A stretch of DNA of 64,000 bases from Ancylobacter sp. IITR112 (lineage in GTDB: Bacteria > Pseudomonadota > Alphaproteobacteria > Rhizobiales > Xanthobacteraceae), in the NCBI RefSeq assembly GCF_041415945.1, contig NZ_JBGCUS010000001.1, positions 2,108,001-2,172,000 on the forward strand. The letters are read 5' to 3'. The notes beneath the pieces were generated by a model. It searched no databases. It was not told where the DNA came from and worked only from the letters and a program-made list of their open reading frames with translations. Shown here piece by piece: positions 12,001 to 19,937 of the stretch. Within the stretch, counting starts at the first letter, position 1. Each line of letters begins with the position of its first letter. A program made the translations under genes and the position numbers.

Positions 12001-12088
12001 GGTGACGCTGCAGGTCAACTATGCCGGCCAGCTTGGCGCGACGGCGAGCCAGAATGCGTTCTCCGCCCAATTCTCGGTGAGGTTCTGA
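1..12088 (+). CDS. Giant autotransporter adhesin with 89-residue beta-strand repeats, 5'-truncated
   Basis: The reading frame is open from the first base, so the start and signal peptide lie upstream; 4028 residues are visible. The passenger is made of autotransporter-associated beta-strand repeats with recurring signatures such as GAGTLVLTGSNDYEGGTTIS, AGTLSIGADNNLG and LVFNRSDDVSFTG, expected to fold into a long beta-helix outside the cell. Non-repeat modules with W-rich segments (EGGTGTWTAASGDANW) occur near 7080-7320 and 9170-9410. A PGYSPGTLTV motif near 10635 marks the junction with the autochaperone region. About the last 275 residues, from PVLWAQGYGAWGD near 11261, form an AIDA-type outer-membrane barrel ending in phenylalanine (FSVRF), the usual BAM signal. 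This is a type Va secretion system: surface adhesion or biofilm is the usual role, but the ligand is unknown. Confidence 0.93.
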   Translation, partial: AAGTLVISANANLGNNSGNLTFTGGTLRITDSFTSSRKTILTGDGTFSITADETLTLSGVISGDGKLTKAGDGTLQLTGANTYTGETIVAGGTLSLGSGSTSGSIAGSVSVASGATLMFNRSNNVTYNYAISGDGRVVKDGSNTLTLSGVNTYGGGTTIARGTLSISSDGNLGDANGGLTFTGTGGKLQTTGSLSSARAVSLTGSGNFAPNTTTTLTLTGVISGDGGLTMSGAGTLALSGSNTYTGGTTISAGTLAVQSNSALGTGTVTFNSSATLTLANNLAVANALTVNSSMTASLQVASGSATLSGEISGSGKVTKTGAGTLVLSGTNTYTGGTTVSAGTLQIGNNTTTGSIAGNVAIASGTTLAFNRSNDLTYSGAVSGAGTLLKNGDGTLTLSGTNTYIGGTTVSAGTLQIGEGGTTGSITGAVSLASGTTLAFNRSDDLTYSGTISGDGTFTKAGTGTLTLSGSNTYTGGTTIAAGTLSISSDANLGDTDGGLTFTGGTLKTTATFSSARAVTLTGSGTVSTDADTTLTLSGTISGIGGLTKTGAGTLILTGSNSYSGDDNVASDTTLAAGTLSISADANLGDASGAIIFTGGTLATTQSFTSGRRADFTADGVFAVADETTLTLTGPLEGDGALVVAGAGTLVLTSENTYRGGTELNAGTLSVSDNLNLGEESGGLTFNGGTLKTTASFETGRAVTLTGAGTFSTDADKTLTLSGEISGEGGLTKAGAGTLVLSGSNEYEGGTAIAAGTLSVAADANLGASSGALTFEGGTLATSASFSSNRAVVFSGNGTFQVATATTLTLAGELSGSGVLTKTGAGTLILTGANTAHDGGATISAGTLQIGDGGTSGALLGDISNQGALVFNRSDDITFIYAVSGSGSLTQAGTGTLTLSGDRSYRGGTTISAGTLQVSADDNMGNDQGGLILAGGTLKTTATFTSARSVSLTAAGTFSTDDSTTLTLSGEVTGSGTLTKTGAGTLTLTGENSFTGATTVSAGTLALSGGSSLSDTASLTIEDGASVTLGEDETVGSLAGAGSLSLGSKTLTTGGDNSSTSFSGTISGTGGLIKTGTGTLVLTGTNTYSGGTTINAGTLSIGADDNLGATDGGLTLAGGTLKTTATFSSARAITLTGAGTVSTDAETTLTLSGTISGIGGLTKTGAGTLVLTGSNSYTGDDNVNGNTTIAAGTLSISADENLGQESGAIIFTGGTLATTQSFSSGRRADFTADGVFAVADETTLTLTGPLEGDGALVVAGAGTLVLTSENTYRGGTELNAGTLSVSNNLNLGEESGGLTFDGGTLKTTASFETGRSVTLTGTGTFEVASDTTLTLSGDISGSSALTKTGAGTLVLTGANTEHDGGAFITAGTLQIGDGGTSGALLGDISNQGALVFNRSDDITFIYAVSGSGSLTQAGTGTLTLSGDRSYRGGTTISAGTLQVSADDNMGDEEGGLILAGGTLKTTATFTSARSVSLTAAGTFSTDADTSLTLSGDITGAGALTKTGAGTLILTGDNAYEGGTTINAGTLSIGSNANLGATTGGLTLAGGTLQTTATFSSARAISLTGAGTFSTDADTTLTLSGDITGAGGLTKTGAGTLVLTGSNDYAGGTTISGGTLAISADNNLGDTDGGLTLNGGTLNTTATFTSARTVSLTGAGTFSTDTETTLTLSGDITGTGALTKSGSGTLILTGDNDYAGGTTISGGTLQVASDGNLGDTDGGLTLDGGTLNTTATFTSARAITLTGAGTFSTDTETTLTLSGDISGTGSLTKTGAGTLVLTGDNDYEGGTTINAGTLAIGADNNLGDSDGGLTLNGGTLQTTADISSARAVTLTGAGTFQTDADTTLTLSGDITGAGALTKTGAGTLVLTGSNDYEGGTTISGGTLQVASDGTLGDSDGGLTLDGGTLNTTATFTSARAITLAGAGTFSTDTETTLTLSGDITGAGSLTKSGSGTLVLTGSNDYAGGTTISGGTLAIGADNNLGDSDGGLTLNGGTLNTTATFTSARAITLTGAGTFSTDTETTLTLSGDITGTGALTKTGAGTLVLTGSNDYEGGTTVSAGTLSIGAGGSTGSLTGDIVNNASLVFNRSDALSYAGAISGSGTLTKLGAGTLTLSGENSFTGATTVSAGTLALSGGASLSDTALLTIASGAGVTLGDDETIGSLAGAGSLALGSHTLTLGGDNSSTDFAGALTGTGGLTKTGSGTLTLSGSSSSFTGTLDIESGTLALTGSVGGGAGVASGATLQGSGSLAGTVSVADGGTLAGVQGSGLTMGGLVLNASSNVDVTLGATSAGGVFTVSGDVTLDGTLNVTQDTGFGAGIYTVIAYDGTLTNNGMSVAALGDGYVGGVQTSVEGQVNLVVEGTDAAIQFWNGTTTTPTQTVEGGTGTWTAASGDANWTNASGTIPQAWKGGFAVFQGTAGTVTIDTDDGAVGAGGMQFVTSGYTLSGDALTLTGTGPATIRVGDGTEASSTTIATIASEIAGTVGLEKTDYGTLVLTGTNSYEGGTTITAGTLAIGDGGTTGSVLGDIETNASLVFNRSDDVSFTGTIEGTGTLTKTGAGTLVLTGSNDYEGGTTISGGTLAIGADNNLGDTDGGLTLDGGTLNTTATFTSARAITLAGAGTFSTDTETTLTLSGDITGTGGLTKAGAGMLVLTGSNDYEGGTTISGGTLQVASDGTLGDTDSGLTLNGGTLNTTATFSSARAVTLAGAGTFSTDTETTLTLSGDITGTGSLTKSGSGTLVLTGSNDYEGGTTIAAGTLQVGAGGSTGSITGAIVNNASLVFNRSDATSFTGAISGSGTLTKLGAGTLTLSGENSFTGATTVSAGTLALSGGSSLSDTALLTIASGAGVTLGDDETIGALAGAGSLGLGSHTLALGGDNSSTDFAGAIAGTGTLTKTGSGTLTLSGSSSSFTGTLDIESGTVALTGSVGGGAGVASGATLQGSGSLAGTVSVADGGTLAGVQGSGLTMGGLVLNASSNVDVTLGATSAGGVFTVSGDVTLDGTLNVTQDTGFGAGIYTVIAYDGTLTNNGMSVAALGDGYVGGVQTSVEGQVNLVVEGTDAAIQFWNGTTTTPTQTVEGGTGTWTAASGDANWTNASGTIPQAWKGGFAVFQGTAGTVTIDTDDGAVGADGMQFVTSGYTLSGDALTLTGSAPTKIRVGDGTEASSTTIATIASEIAGTVGMEKTDYGTLILTGTNSYEGGTTITAGTLAIGDGGTTGSVLGDIVNNASLVFNRSDDVSFTGTITGTGTLTKLGAGTLVLTGSNDYAGGTTISGGTLAIGDGGTTGSIQGDVVNNALLAFNLSSDTSFAGAISGTGSLTQMGTGTLTLTGANSYEGGTTIAAGTLRVLSAQALGTGGLTIERGATLQASDSFTFAGGVVLSTATSSPADAAIEVDGGETLIVSGVISGGGGLEKTGTGTLILTGENSFTGITTISAGTLQIGDGGTTGMISGDIVNNANLVFNRSDTYTVAGDITGTGTLTLSGGGTALFAGSVAGTVTLEDTGTVLALDTSSEANFVVDSGAVLSGSATIGGLTVNSGGTVSPGYSPGTLTVNGPVVFNTGSIYAVDVTPEGAHDLIVASGNVTLSSGASVKVTAAAGTYDRQDTLTILTTSGTLTGTFGSVTSNYAFLRPTLTYDTQNVYLNLVYTGTDFVAYANTPNQAEVAVAAQALGEGNAVYEAIVMLPEAAVAPAFNQLSGEIYPSVNTVIQQESVFLRDAVGARLRQADVGGGGSALSYAAQAAGPATAALSRELTPVLWAQGYGAWGDAFGNGNAATISSSIGGFLGGVDAAIADNVRAGVVAGYSRSTFEVEGRSSSGSMDNVDLGVYLGARFGALGLRGGASYSWHDIDVERTVAFSGFANAEDASYMVGTTQIFGEASYRMAFAGYELEPFAGLAYVSVAGSSASESVLTAAGLAVDVHGQDTFYSTLGARLATSFEVGGRTLTPSATLGWQHAFGDTSSSATMRFLSGTTPFEIQGVPIEQDTLIVGAGLAYGLSDAVTLQVNYAGQLGATASQNAFSAQFSVRF
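1417..6150 (+). repeat. 267-bp tandem repeat array inside the autotransporter
   Basis: The passenger repeats with a 267-bp (89-residue) period. The clearest run has unit boundaries near 4552, 4819, 5086, 5353, 5620 and 5887, and two further units lie at 7708-8238. Each unit carries GGLTLxGGTL, a TFTSARAITL-like strand, TFSTD, TTLTLSGDI and LTKTGAGTLVLTGSNDY. The period stays in frame, so unit gain or loss changes length without breaking the protein. Confidence 0.85.
6140..9838 (+). repeat. About 1.6-kb duplication at 2088-bp offset inside the autotransporter
   Basis: The stretch about 6140-7750 recurs at about 8228-9838 with a constant 2088-bp offset. It includes the W-rich non-repeat module, which is nearly identical in the two copies (for example 7030-7320 against 9118-9408). 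Two ordinary 267-bp units separate the copies. The near-identity points to recent duplication or ongoing gene conversion. Confidence 0.85.
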
Positions 12089-12251
12089 CCGCATGTTCCG
12101 GCCGGCCTCGCAAAATCCGTTGGCGGCGCCACGGTGCCGCTTTCCGTCGCGCGCGTTCGGCGCCATCCTACCGTCTCCGCCCCCGCGCGGCTGCGGCGGG
12201 GTTCCGTGTCCAACGCCTCTCCCTTCCTCGCCTTTACGAAAGAGCACAGAC

Positions 12252-12854
12252 ATGCATGCGAGCTTGAACATGGTCGGCGCCGTCCTTCTGGCTGGCGTCC
12301 TCGTCGGCGGCCCCGCACAGGCTCAGCAGACGCCTGCCGCCACCGCGCCGGCCACGCAGCCCCGCCCCGCGGCAACGCGCCCGGCGCCCGCGGCCGCGCC
12401 GGCCGCCGCCGACGCTTCCCAGCCGGTCGAGACCACGGCGACCTATCAGGACTGGCTGATGCGTTGCGTCACCCCGGAAGACCAGGCCAAGGCCTGCGAA
12501 ATCATCCAGAAGCTGCAGGTCCAGGGCCAGGGGCTGGTGGCGACCATCGCCGTCGGCCGGGCGGACGCCAAGGCGCCCATGCTCATCGTCATCCAGGTGC
12601 CGCAGGGCGTCTGGCTGCCCGCCGGCATCAGCCTGCAGATCGGCGACAAGGGCAAGCCGCTTGACCTCGAATATAAGCGCTGCGGGCAGGTCTGCGTCGC
12701 CGAGGCCCAGCTCGATGCCGCGACGGTGCAGGCCATGAAGTCCTCCGCCGAGGCCGGCAGCTTCACCTTCCAGGATGGCGCCCAGCGGGATGTGAAGCTG
12801 CCCGTGTCGTTCAAAGGCTTCGCGCCCGCGCTTGACGCCAGCCTCAAGCCCTGA
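12252..12854 (+). CDS. Invasion-associated locus B (IalB) family secreted protein
   Basis: A 200-residue protein. I chose ATG 12252, which gives an N-terminal signal peptide (MHASLNMVGAVLLAGVLVGG, then AQA-QQ); the open frame extends upstream to 12093 but adds an unlikely leader. An Ala/Pro-rich linker (about residues 26-55) is followed by the IalB domain, starting at the QDWLMRCVTPEDQ segment and containing VPQGVWLPAGISLQIGDKG. Four cysteines (RCVT, KACE, KRCG, QVCV) could form two periplasmic disulfides. In Bartonella IalB is linked to erythrocyte invasion. The family is widespread in non-pathogenic Hyphomicrobiales, where its role is unclear. It lies 163 bp after the adhesin gene. Confidence 0.85.
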   Translation: MHASLNMVGAVLLAGVLVGGPAQAQQTPAATAPATQPRPAATRPAPAAAPAAADASQPVETTATYQDWLMRCVTPEDQAKACEIIQKLQVQGQGLVATIAVGRADAKAPMLIVIQVPQGVWLPAGISLQIGDKGKPLDLEYKRCGQVCVAEAQLDAATVQAMKSSAEAGSFTFQDGAQRDVKLPVSFKGFAPALDASLKP

Positions 12855-12868
12855 TTCCGGGCCAACAT

Positions 12869-12893
12869 CGCCGCAGCCGATCCGGCTGCGGCG
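12869..12893 (+). terminator. Hairpin between ialB-like gene and sapC-like gene
   Basis: Perfect 10-bp stem CGCCGCAGCC / GGCTGCGGCG with a GATCC loop, 14 bp after the ialB-like stop. No uridine run follows, so terminator function is only plausible. Confidence 0.4.
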
Positions 12894-12922
12894 TTCCCTC
12901 CTCTCGACGAAAGCTTCCTTCC

Positions 12923-13681
12923 ATGTCGACTGGCACGTCCAATCCTGCACCCGGGCTTCCGCCCTTCTACGGTTCCCCCGCGCTTGTGCGCTTCCCCGAT
13001 CATCGCCTGATCGGGCTGCGCGACGGCGTGGATTTCGGCTTCGCCCGCGCGGCGGCGGCGATCCCGCTGGTCGCCCCCGAGTTCGTCCATGCGCTGAGCA
13101 GCTACCCCATCGTCTTCTCGACCGAGGAAGGCGCGGCGCCCCTCGCCGTGACCGGCTTGACGGCGGGCGAAAACCTGTTCGTGCGCGCCGATGGCGGCTG
13201 GACGGAAGGCGACTATGTGCCGAGCTATGTGCGGCGCTATCCCTTCATCGGCATGACGCCGGCCGAGGGCGAAGCAATGCTGCTGGGGCTCGACCTTTCC
13301 GCCGCGCAGGTGAGCACCGATGTGGTCCGCGACGGCGCCCGCGCGCTGTTCGACGAGGACGGCACGGCCAGCGAGACCGCCAAGGCGGCCATCGCCTTCT
13401 GCGAGGCCTATGCGGTGGAACATGAACGCACGCGGGCCTTCGGTGCGGCGCTGGAAGCGGAAAACCTGCTGGTGTCACGCGAGGCCCGCGTGACACTGCC
13501 GGACGGGACGGAGAAGCTGATTCAGGGTTTCCGGCTGATCGACGAGGCGGCGTTCCGCGCCCTCTCCGGCGCGACGCTGGAGAGCTTCCACACGAATGGC
13601 TGGACCGATCTCGTCATCCTGCACCTCGCCTCGCAGCAGTCCTGGCGCCGGCTCGCCAACCGCGCCTTCCCCGCCGCCTGA
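12923..13681 (+). CDS. SapC family protein
   Basis: A 252-residue protein matching the SapC family (named after a Campylobacter S-layer-associated locus; molecular function unknown). Recognisable family features are the N-terminal strand segment with HALSSYPIVFS, the YVPSYVRRYPFIG motif, the LFDEDG segment and the late FHTNGWTDLVILHLASQQSW segment. There is no signal peptide or membrane segment, so it is probably cytoplasmic. ATG 12923 has no clear ribosome binding site. It follows the ialB-like gene by 68 bp with a hairpin between them, and it converges on the K+ channel gene. Confidence 0.8.
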   Translation: MSTGTSNPAPGLPPFYGSPALVRFPDHRLIGLRDGVDFGFARAAAAIPLVAPEFVHALSSYPIVFSTEEGAAPLAVTGLTAGENLFVRADGGWTEGDYVPSYVRRYPFIGMTPAEGEAMLLGLDLSAAQVSTDVVRDGARALFDEDGTASETAKAAIAFCEAYAVEHERTRAFGAALEAENLLVSREARVTLPDGTEKLIQGFRLIDEAAFRALSGATLESFHTNGWTDLVILHLASQQSWRRLANRAFPAA

Positions 13682-13710
13682 CGGCAGGCGGGCGCGCAGA
13701 CGACCGACCA

Positions 13711-13733
13711 GACGGGCGGCGCCGCCGCCCGTC
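13711..13733. terminator. GC-rich hairpin between convergent sapC-like and channel genes
   Basis: Perfect inverted repeat with 10-bp arms GACGGGCGGC / GCCGCCCGTC and a 3-nt loop, sitting 30 bp after the sapC-like stop and before the end of the opposing channel gene. It lacks a T run on either strand. The rest of the 185-bp gap shows nothing else. Confidence 0.35.
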
Positions 13734-13866
13734 ACCGGCACCCGGCAGAGGCGGACATTGAGGCTGTGGCAGATGCCGTCCTCTTGCTCTTGCCTGATAA
13801 TGCGGGAGCGGCGCTCGCGGGGTTGCCACCTGCCGCGGAGCGGCGGCCCTCATGAGCCGGCCGGGG

Positions 13867-15138
13867 CTACGCCTCTTCCGGCGCAGGCGGCTGGGCAAGT
13901 TCGCCGGCGGCAATATCAGCGCTGCGCCGCACCGCATGCGGCCCTTCTTCATCCCTCGCCATGGCGCGGATGCGCTTGCCGATCTGCGGATGCCGCCGGA
14001 TGACTTCGGCCAGCGCTTCCGCTTCGAGCATCAGCAGCATGCAGCGGCCGCGGGCCCGTGCGGTGGCGGCGCGGTGGGTCTGGTGCAGCAGCGCCATCTC
14101 GCCGAAGAACTGCCCCTCGCCCAGAACATGGGTGCTGTCGGCGAATTCCAGTTCGACCTCGCCCGAGGCGATGAAATACATCGACCGCGCCACCTCGCCG
14201 CGGCGGGCGATCACCTCGCCGGGCTGCGCGGTATGGGCGGAGAGCATCTTGTGGATCTCGCCGATGCCGGCCGCGTCGAGATCCGCGAACAGCGGCACCC
14301 GCGCCACCATGCCCCAGGTGATGACGAAATCGCGCCGCTTGATCACATCGACGAAGGAGGTGGCGATGATGCCGACCGGCAGGGCGATCATGACGATGCC
14401 CGTCACCATGGTGAGGCTGGCGATGATCCGCCCCGCAGTCGTTACGGGATAGACATCGCCATAGCCGACCGTCGTCACCGTCGCCATCGCCCACCACATC
14501 GCCGCCGGGATCGAGCCGAGATGCTCGGGCTGGACATGCCCCTCGGCGACATACATGGCCGAGGCGGCGACGAGAACGGCGGCGGAGAGCAGCCAGAAGC
14601 ACGCCATCAGCGCCTGGCTCTCGCGGTGCAGCACTTCGAGCAGCGACTGCATGCCCGGCGAGTAGCGCACCAGCTTGATGAAGCGCAGCAGGCGGAAAAT
14701 CGCCAGGGTGACGAGATTGACGCCGAACAGCGCCGAGACGACGAAAGGCAGCCAGGCGATGAGATCGACGATCGCCACAGCGGTACAGGCATAACGCAGC
14801 CGCGCCCGCCACGGAGCCAGGCCGCGATAGCGCGGATTCTCCGGCGCCACCCACAGGCGCAGCACATATTCGAGCGCGAAGACGAGCAGCGACAGCCGCT
14901 CGAAGGCGAGAAAGGCGCGGTAGTCGCGCAGATAGAGGCTCGGCACCGTTTCCAGCACGGCGACGATGACATTCAGCACGATAAGCGCCACCAGGCCGAT
15001 TTCGACCCGATGGGCGATGCGGTCATGCGCGGCATCGCGTTCCAGAATCTCATAGCCGCGCCGGCGCCGCGCGCGCCAGACCGATGCCGGGGCTCCGCTC
15101 TCCTGCCTGCGTGCCGCCATGAACGGCCACTCCCCCAC
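13867..15138 (-). CDS. Six-TM potassium channel with C-terminal cyclic-nucleotide-binding domain
   Basis: 423 residues in the plan of the MlotiK1-type bacterial CNG channels. Transmembrane segments fall at about 45-62, 76-96, 118-136, 140-160 (S4, with IFRLLRFIKLVRY), 175-198 and 236-262. The pore loop has the K+ selectivity filter TVGYGD at 223-228. A cNMP-binding domain covers about 281-395 with the phosphate-binding cassette FFGEMALLHQTHRAAT (344-359). It is expected to pass K+ across the inner membrane in response to cAMP or cGMP. The start lies 12 bp beyond the end of alaS on the same strand, so the two are probably co-transcribed. Met7 is an alternative start. Confidence 0.88.
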   Translation of the reverse strand: MGEWPFMAARRQESGAPASVWRARRRRGYEILERDAAHDRIAHRVEIGLVALIVLNVIVAVLETVPSLYLRDYRAFLAFERLSLLVFALEYVLRLWVAPENPRYRGLAPWRARLRYACTAVAIVDLIAWLPFVVSALFGVNLVTLAIFRLLRFIKLVRYSPGMQSLLEVLHRESQALMACFWLLSAAVLVAASAMYVAEGHVQPEHLGSIPAAMWWAMATVTTVGYGDVYPVTTAGRIIASLTMVTGIVMIALPVGIIATSFVDVIKRRDFVITWGMVARVPLFADLDAAGIGEIHKMLSAHTAQPGEVIARRGEVARSMYFIASGEVELEFADSTHVLGEGQFFGEMALLHQTHRAATARARGRCMLLMLEAEALAEVIRRHPQIGKRIRAMARDEEGPHAVRRSADIAAGELAQPPAPEEA

Positions 15139-15150
15139 CGCCCGACGCGA

Positions 15151-17802
<2,652 letters not shown>

Positions 17803-17877
17803 GAACCCGGGTCCGCCGATGCTGGATAGCAGCGCCGCGAAGGGCGCCGACCCGCACCGTCCGGCGCGGGCGAAACG

Positions 17878-17906
17878 GTTCTAACGACGCATCAACACCT
17901 TGTCCA
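17878..17906 (-). promoter_or_regulatory. Candidate sigma-70-type promoter of alaS
   Basis: On the minus strand TGGACA (17906-17901), a 17-bp spacer, then TAGAAC (17883-17878), a -10 form common in alphaproteobacterial housekeeping promoters. It would give a leader of roughly 70 nt in front of alaS. Confidence 0.5.
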
Positions 17907-17999
17907 GAAAGCAGCGGGGCGTCGTCCCCGCCGCGCTGCAGCACATGCCGACCGGCTGCGGCGGCGAGGCAAAGCTGCCTTGCGCCACCCGGCCGCCGG

Positions 18000-19076
<1,077 letters not shown>

Positions 19077-19132
19077 TGCCGGGCTCCGGGCTGGGCGCAA
19101 GGGAAAAGGGCGGCGGACGGATCGTTACTCGA

Positions 19133-19168
19133 CTTGTACCCTTTTTGTTCGATGTTCGCAATATGTTC
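19133..19168 (-). promoter_or_regulatory. recA promoter with overlapping alphaproteobacterial LexA box
   Basis: The plus strand shows GTTC (19154-19157), N7, GTTC (19165-19168), the direct-repeat SOS box known for alphaproteobacterial LexA. A third GTTC lies at 19147-19150. On the minus strand TTGCGA (19161-19156) is 17 bp from TACAAG (19138-19133), a fitting -35/-10 pair, so the operator overlaps the -35. LexA binding would block RNA polymerase. Confidence 0.8.
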
Positions 19169-19231
19169 CGCCCGATTGGCCGCACAATCCCACCGACGAC
19201 CCGGATTGCCGATCGCTACCGCCGCCGCCGG

Positions 19232-19873
19232 TCAACGCGCGCCAACGGCCTCGGACTCCGCAATGATCGGCTCCTCTCTCTCTGCCTCTCCCGCCACCGG
19301 TCCGGGGGTGGGATAGGTGCCCTCGACGCAGATGCAATAGAGGAGCGGGAGATAAGGCTGCCTGTTCTCATGCGGCAGCGCGGTGCCGCCGGACGGCGAC
19401 AATGTTGCCGCGGCAAAGACGTCGCCGTCACTGACGCTTGCGGGCGCGGCAAAGGCATAGGCAAGCGTTGCCGGCTTGGCTGGATCCTGCAGGTTGGGTC
19501 GCGTCGGGCGTGCCAGCAAGGTGTCGGGTGCCGGCGTTGCCGTCAGCCCGGGATAGGGTTGGCTGCGGGCGTAAAGGCCGGTCAGCGTATGGCTGTGGGC
19601 GGGGACGGATGTCAGCGTCACCGCAGCGTCTCCCACTCTCTCGCCAGGGGGATAGCCGGGTGTCTTATCCGTCGACGCAATGGCGCCGATGACCGCACAC
19701 CCCATCAGATCCGGCAACGCGAACGTGGCCTGCCCACCCCCGTAGGTGTAGCCAAGCACCGTATAGAGAACCGGGTAATCCTGTACATTCAGCTTAGCTC
19801 CGTTGCAGAGCATCCAGCCCCGGGGGACGAAAGTCGAGGCGAAGGCCCTCACCTCGCCAATATAGGCTTCCAT
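19232..19873 (-). CDS. Tail-collar (microcystin-dependent-protein-like) protein, short form
   Basis: 213 residues with one phage tail-collar domain of the MdpB/COG4675 type. It begins MEAYIGEVRAFASTFVPRGW and includes LCNGAKLNVQDYPVLYTVLG, YGGGQATFALPDLMGCAVIG, the VPAHSHTLTG strand and the closing LPLLYCICVEGTYP. Such domains cap phage tail fibres, but they also occur as stand-alone bacterial genes of unknown function. It lies 64 bp behind the large collar/TIG gene, same strand, probably one operon. No signal peptide is visible. No other phage gene is present. Confidence 0.8.
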   Translation of the reverse strand: MEAYIGEVRAFASTFVPRGWMLCNGAKLNVQDYPVLYTVLGYTYGGGQATFALPDLMGCAVIGAIASTDKTPGYPPGERVGDAAVTLTSVPAHSHTLTGLYARSQPYPGLTATPAPDTLLARPTRPNLQDPAKPATLAYAFAAPASVSDGDVFAAATLSPSGGTALPHENRQPYLPLLYCICVEGTYPTPGPVAGEAEREEPIIAESEAVGAR

Positions 19874-19937
19874 ATATGGCCTCCCTCGCGTGCGCAGTGA
19901 CGTCCGGCGGCTTCCGGACGCGCCGGGTCTCTGCTGT

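Noticed and set aside
4466..12271. 2601-codon open frame on the minus strand opposite the autotransporter
   Set aside because: It mirrors the repeat structure and GC-rich codon bias of the real gene, has Gly/Ala/Arg/Glu-rich low-complexity content, and matches no protein fold. It is an antisense shadow.
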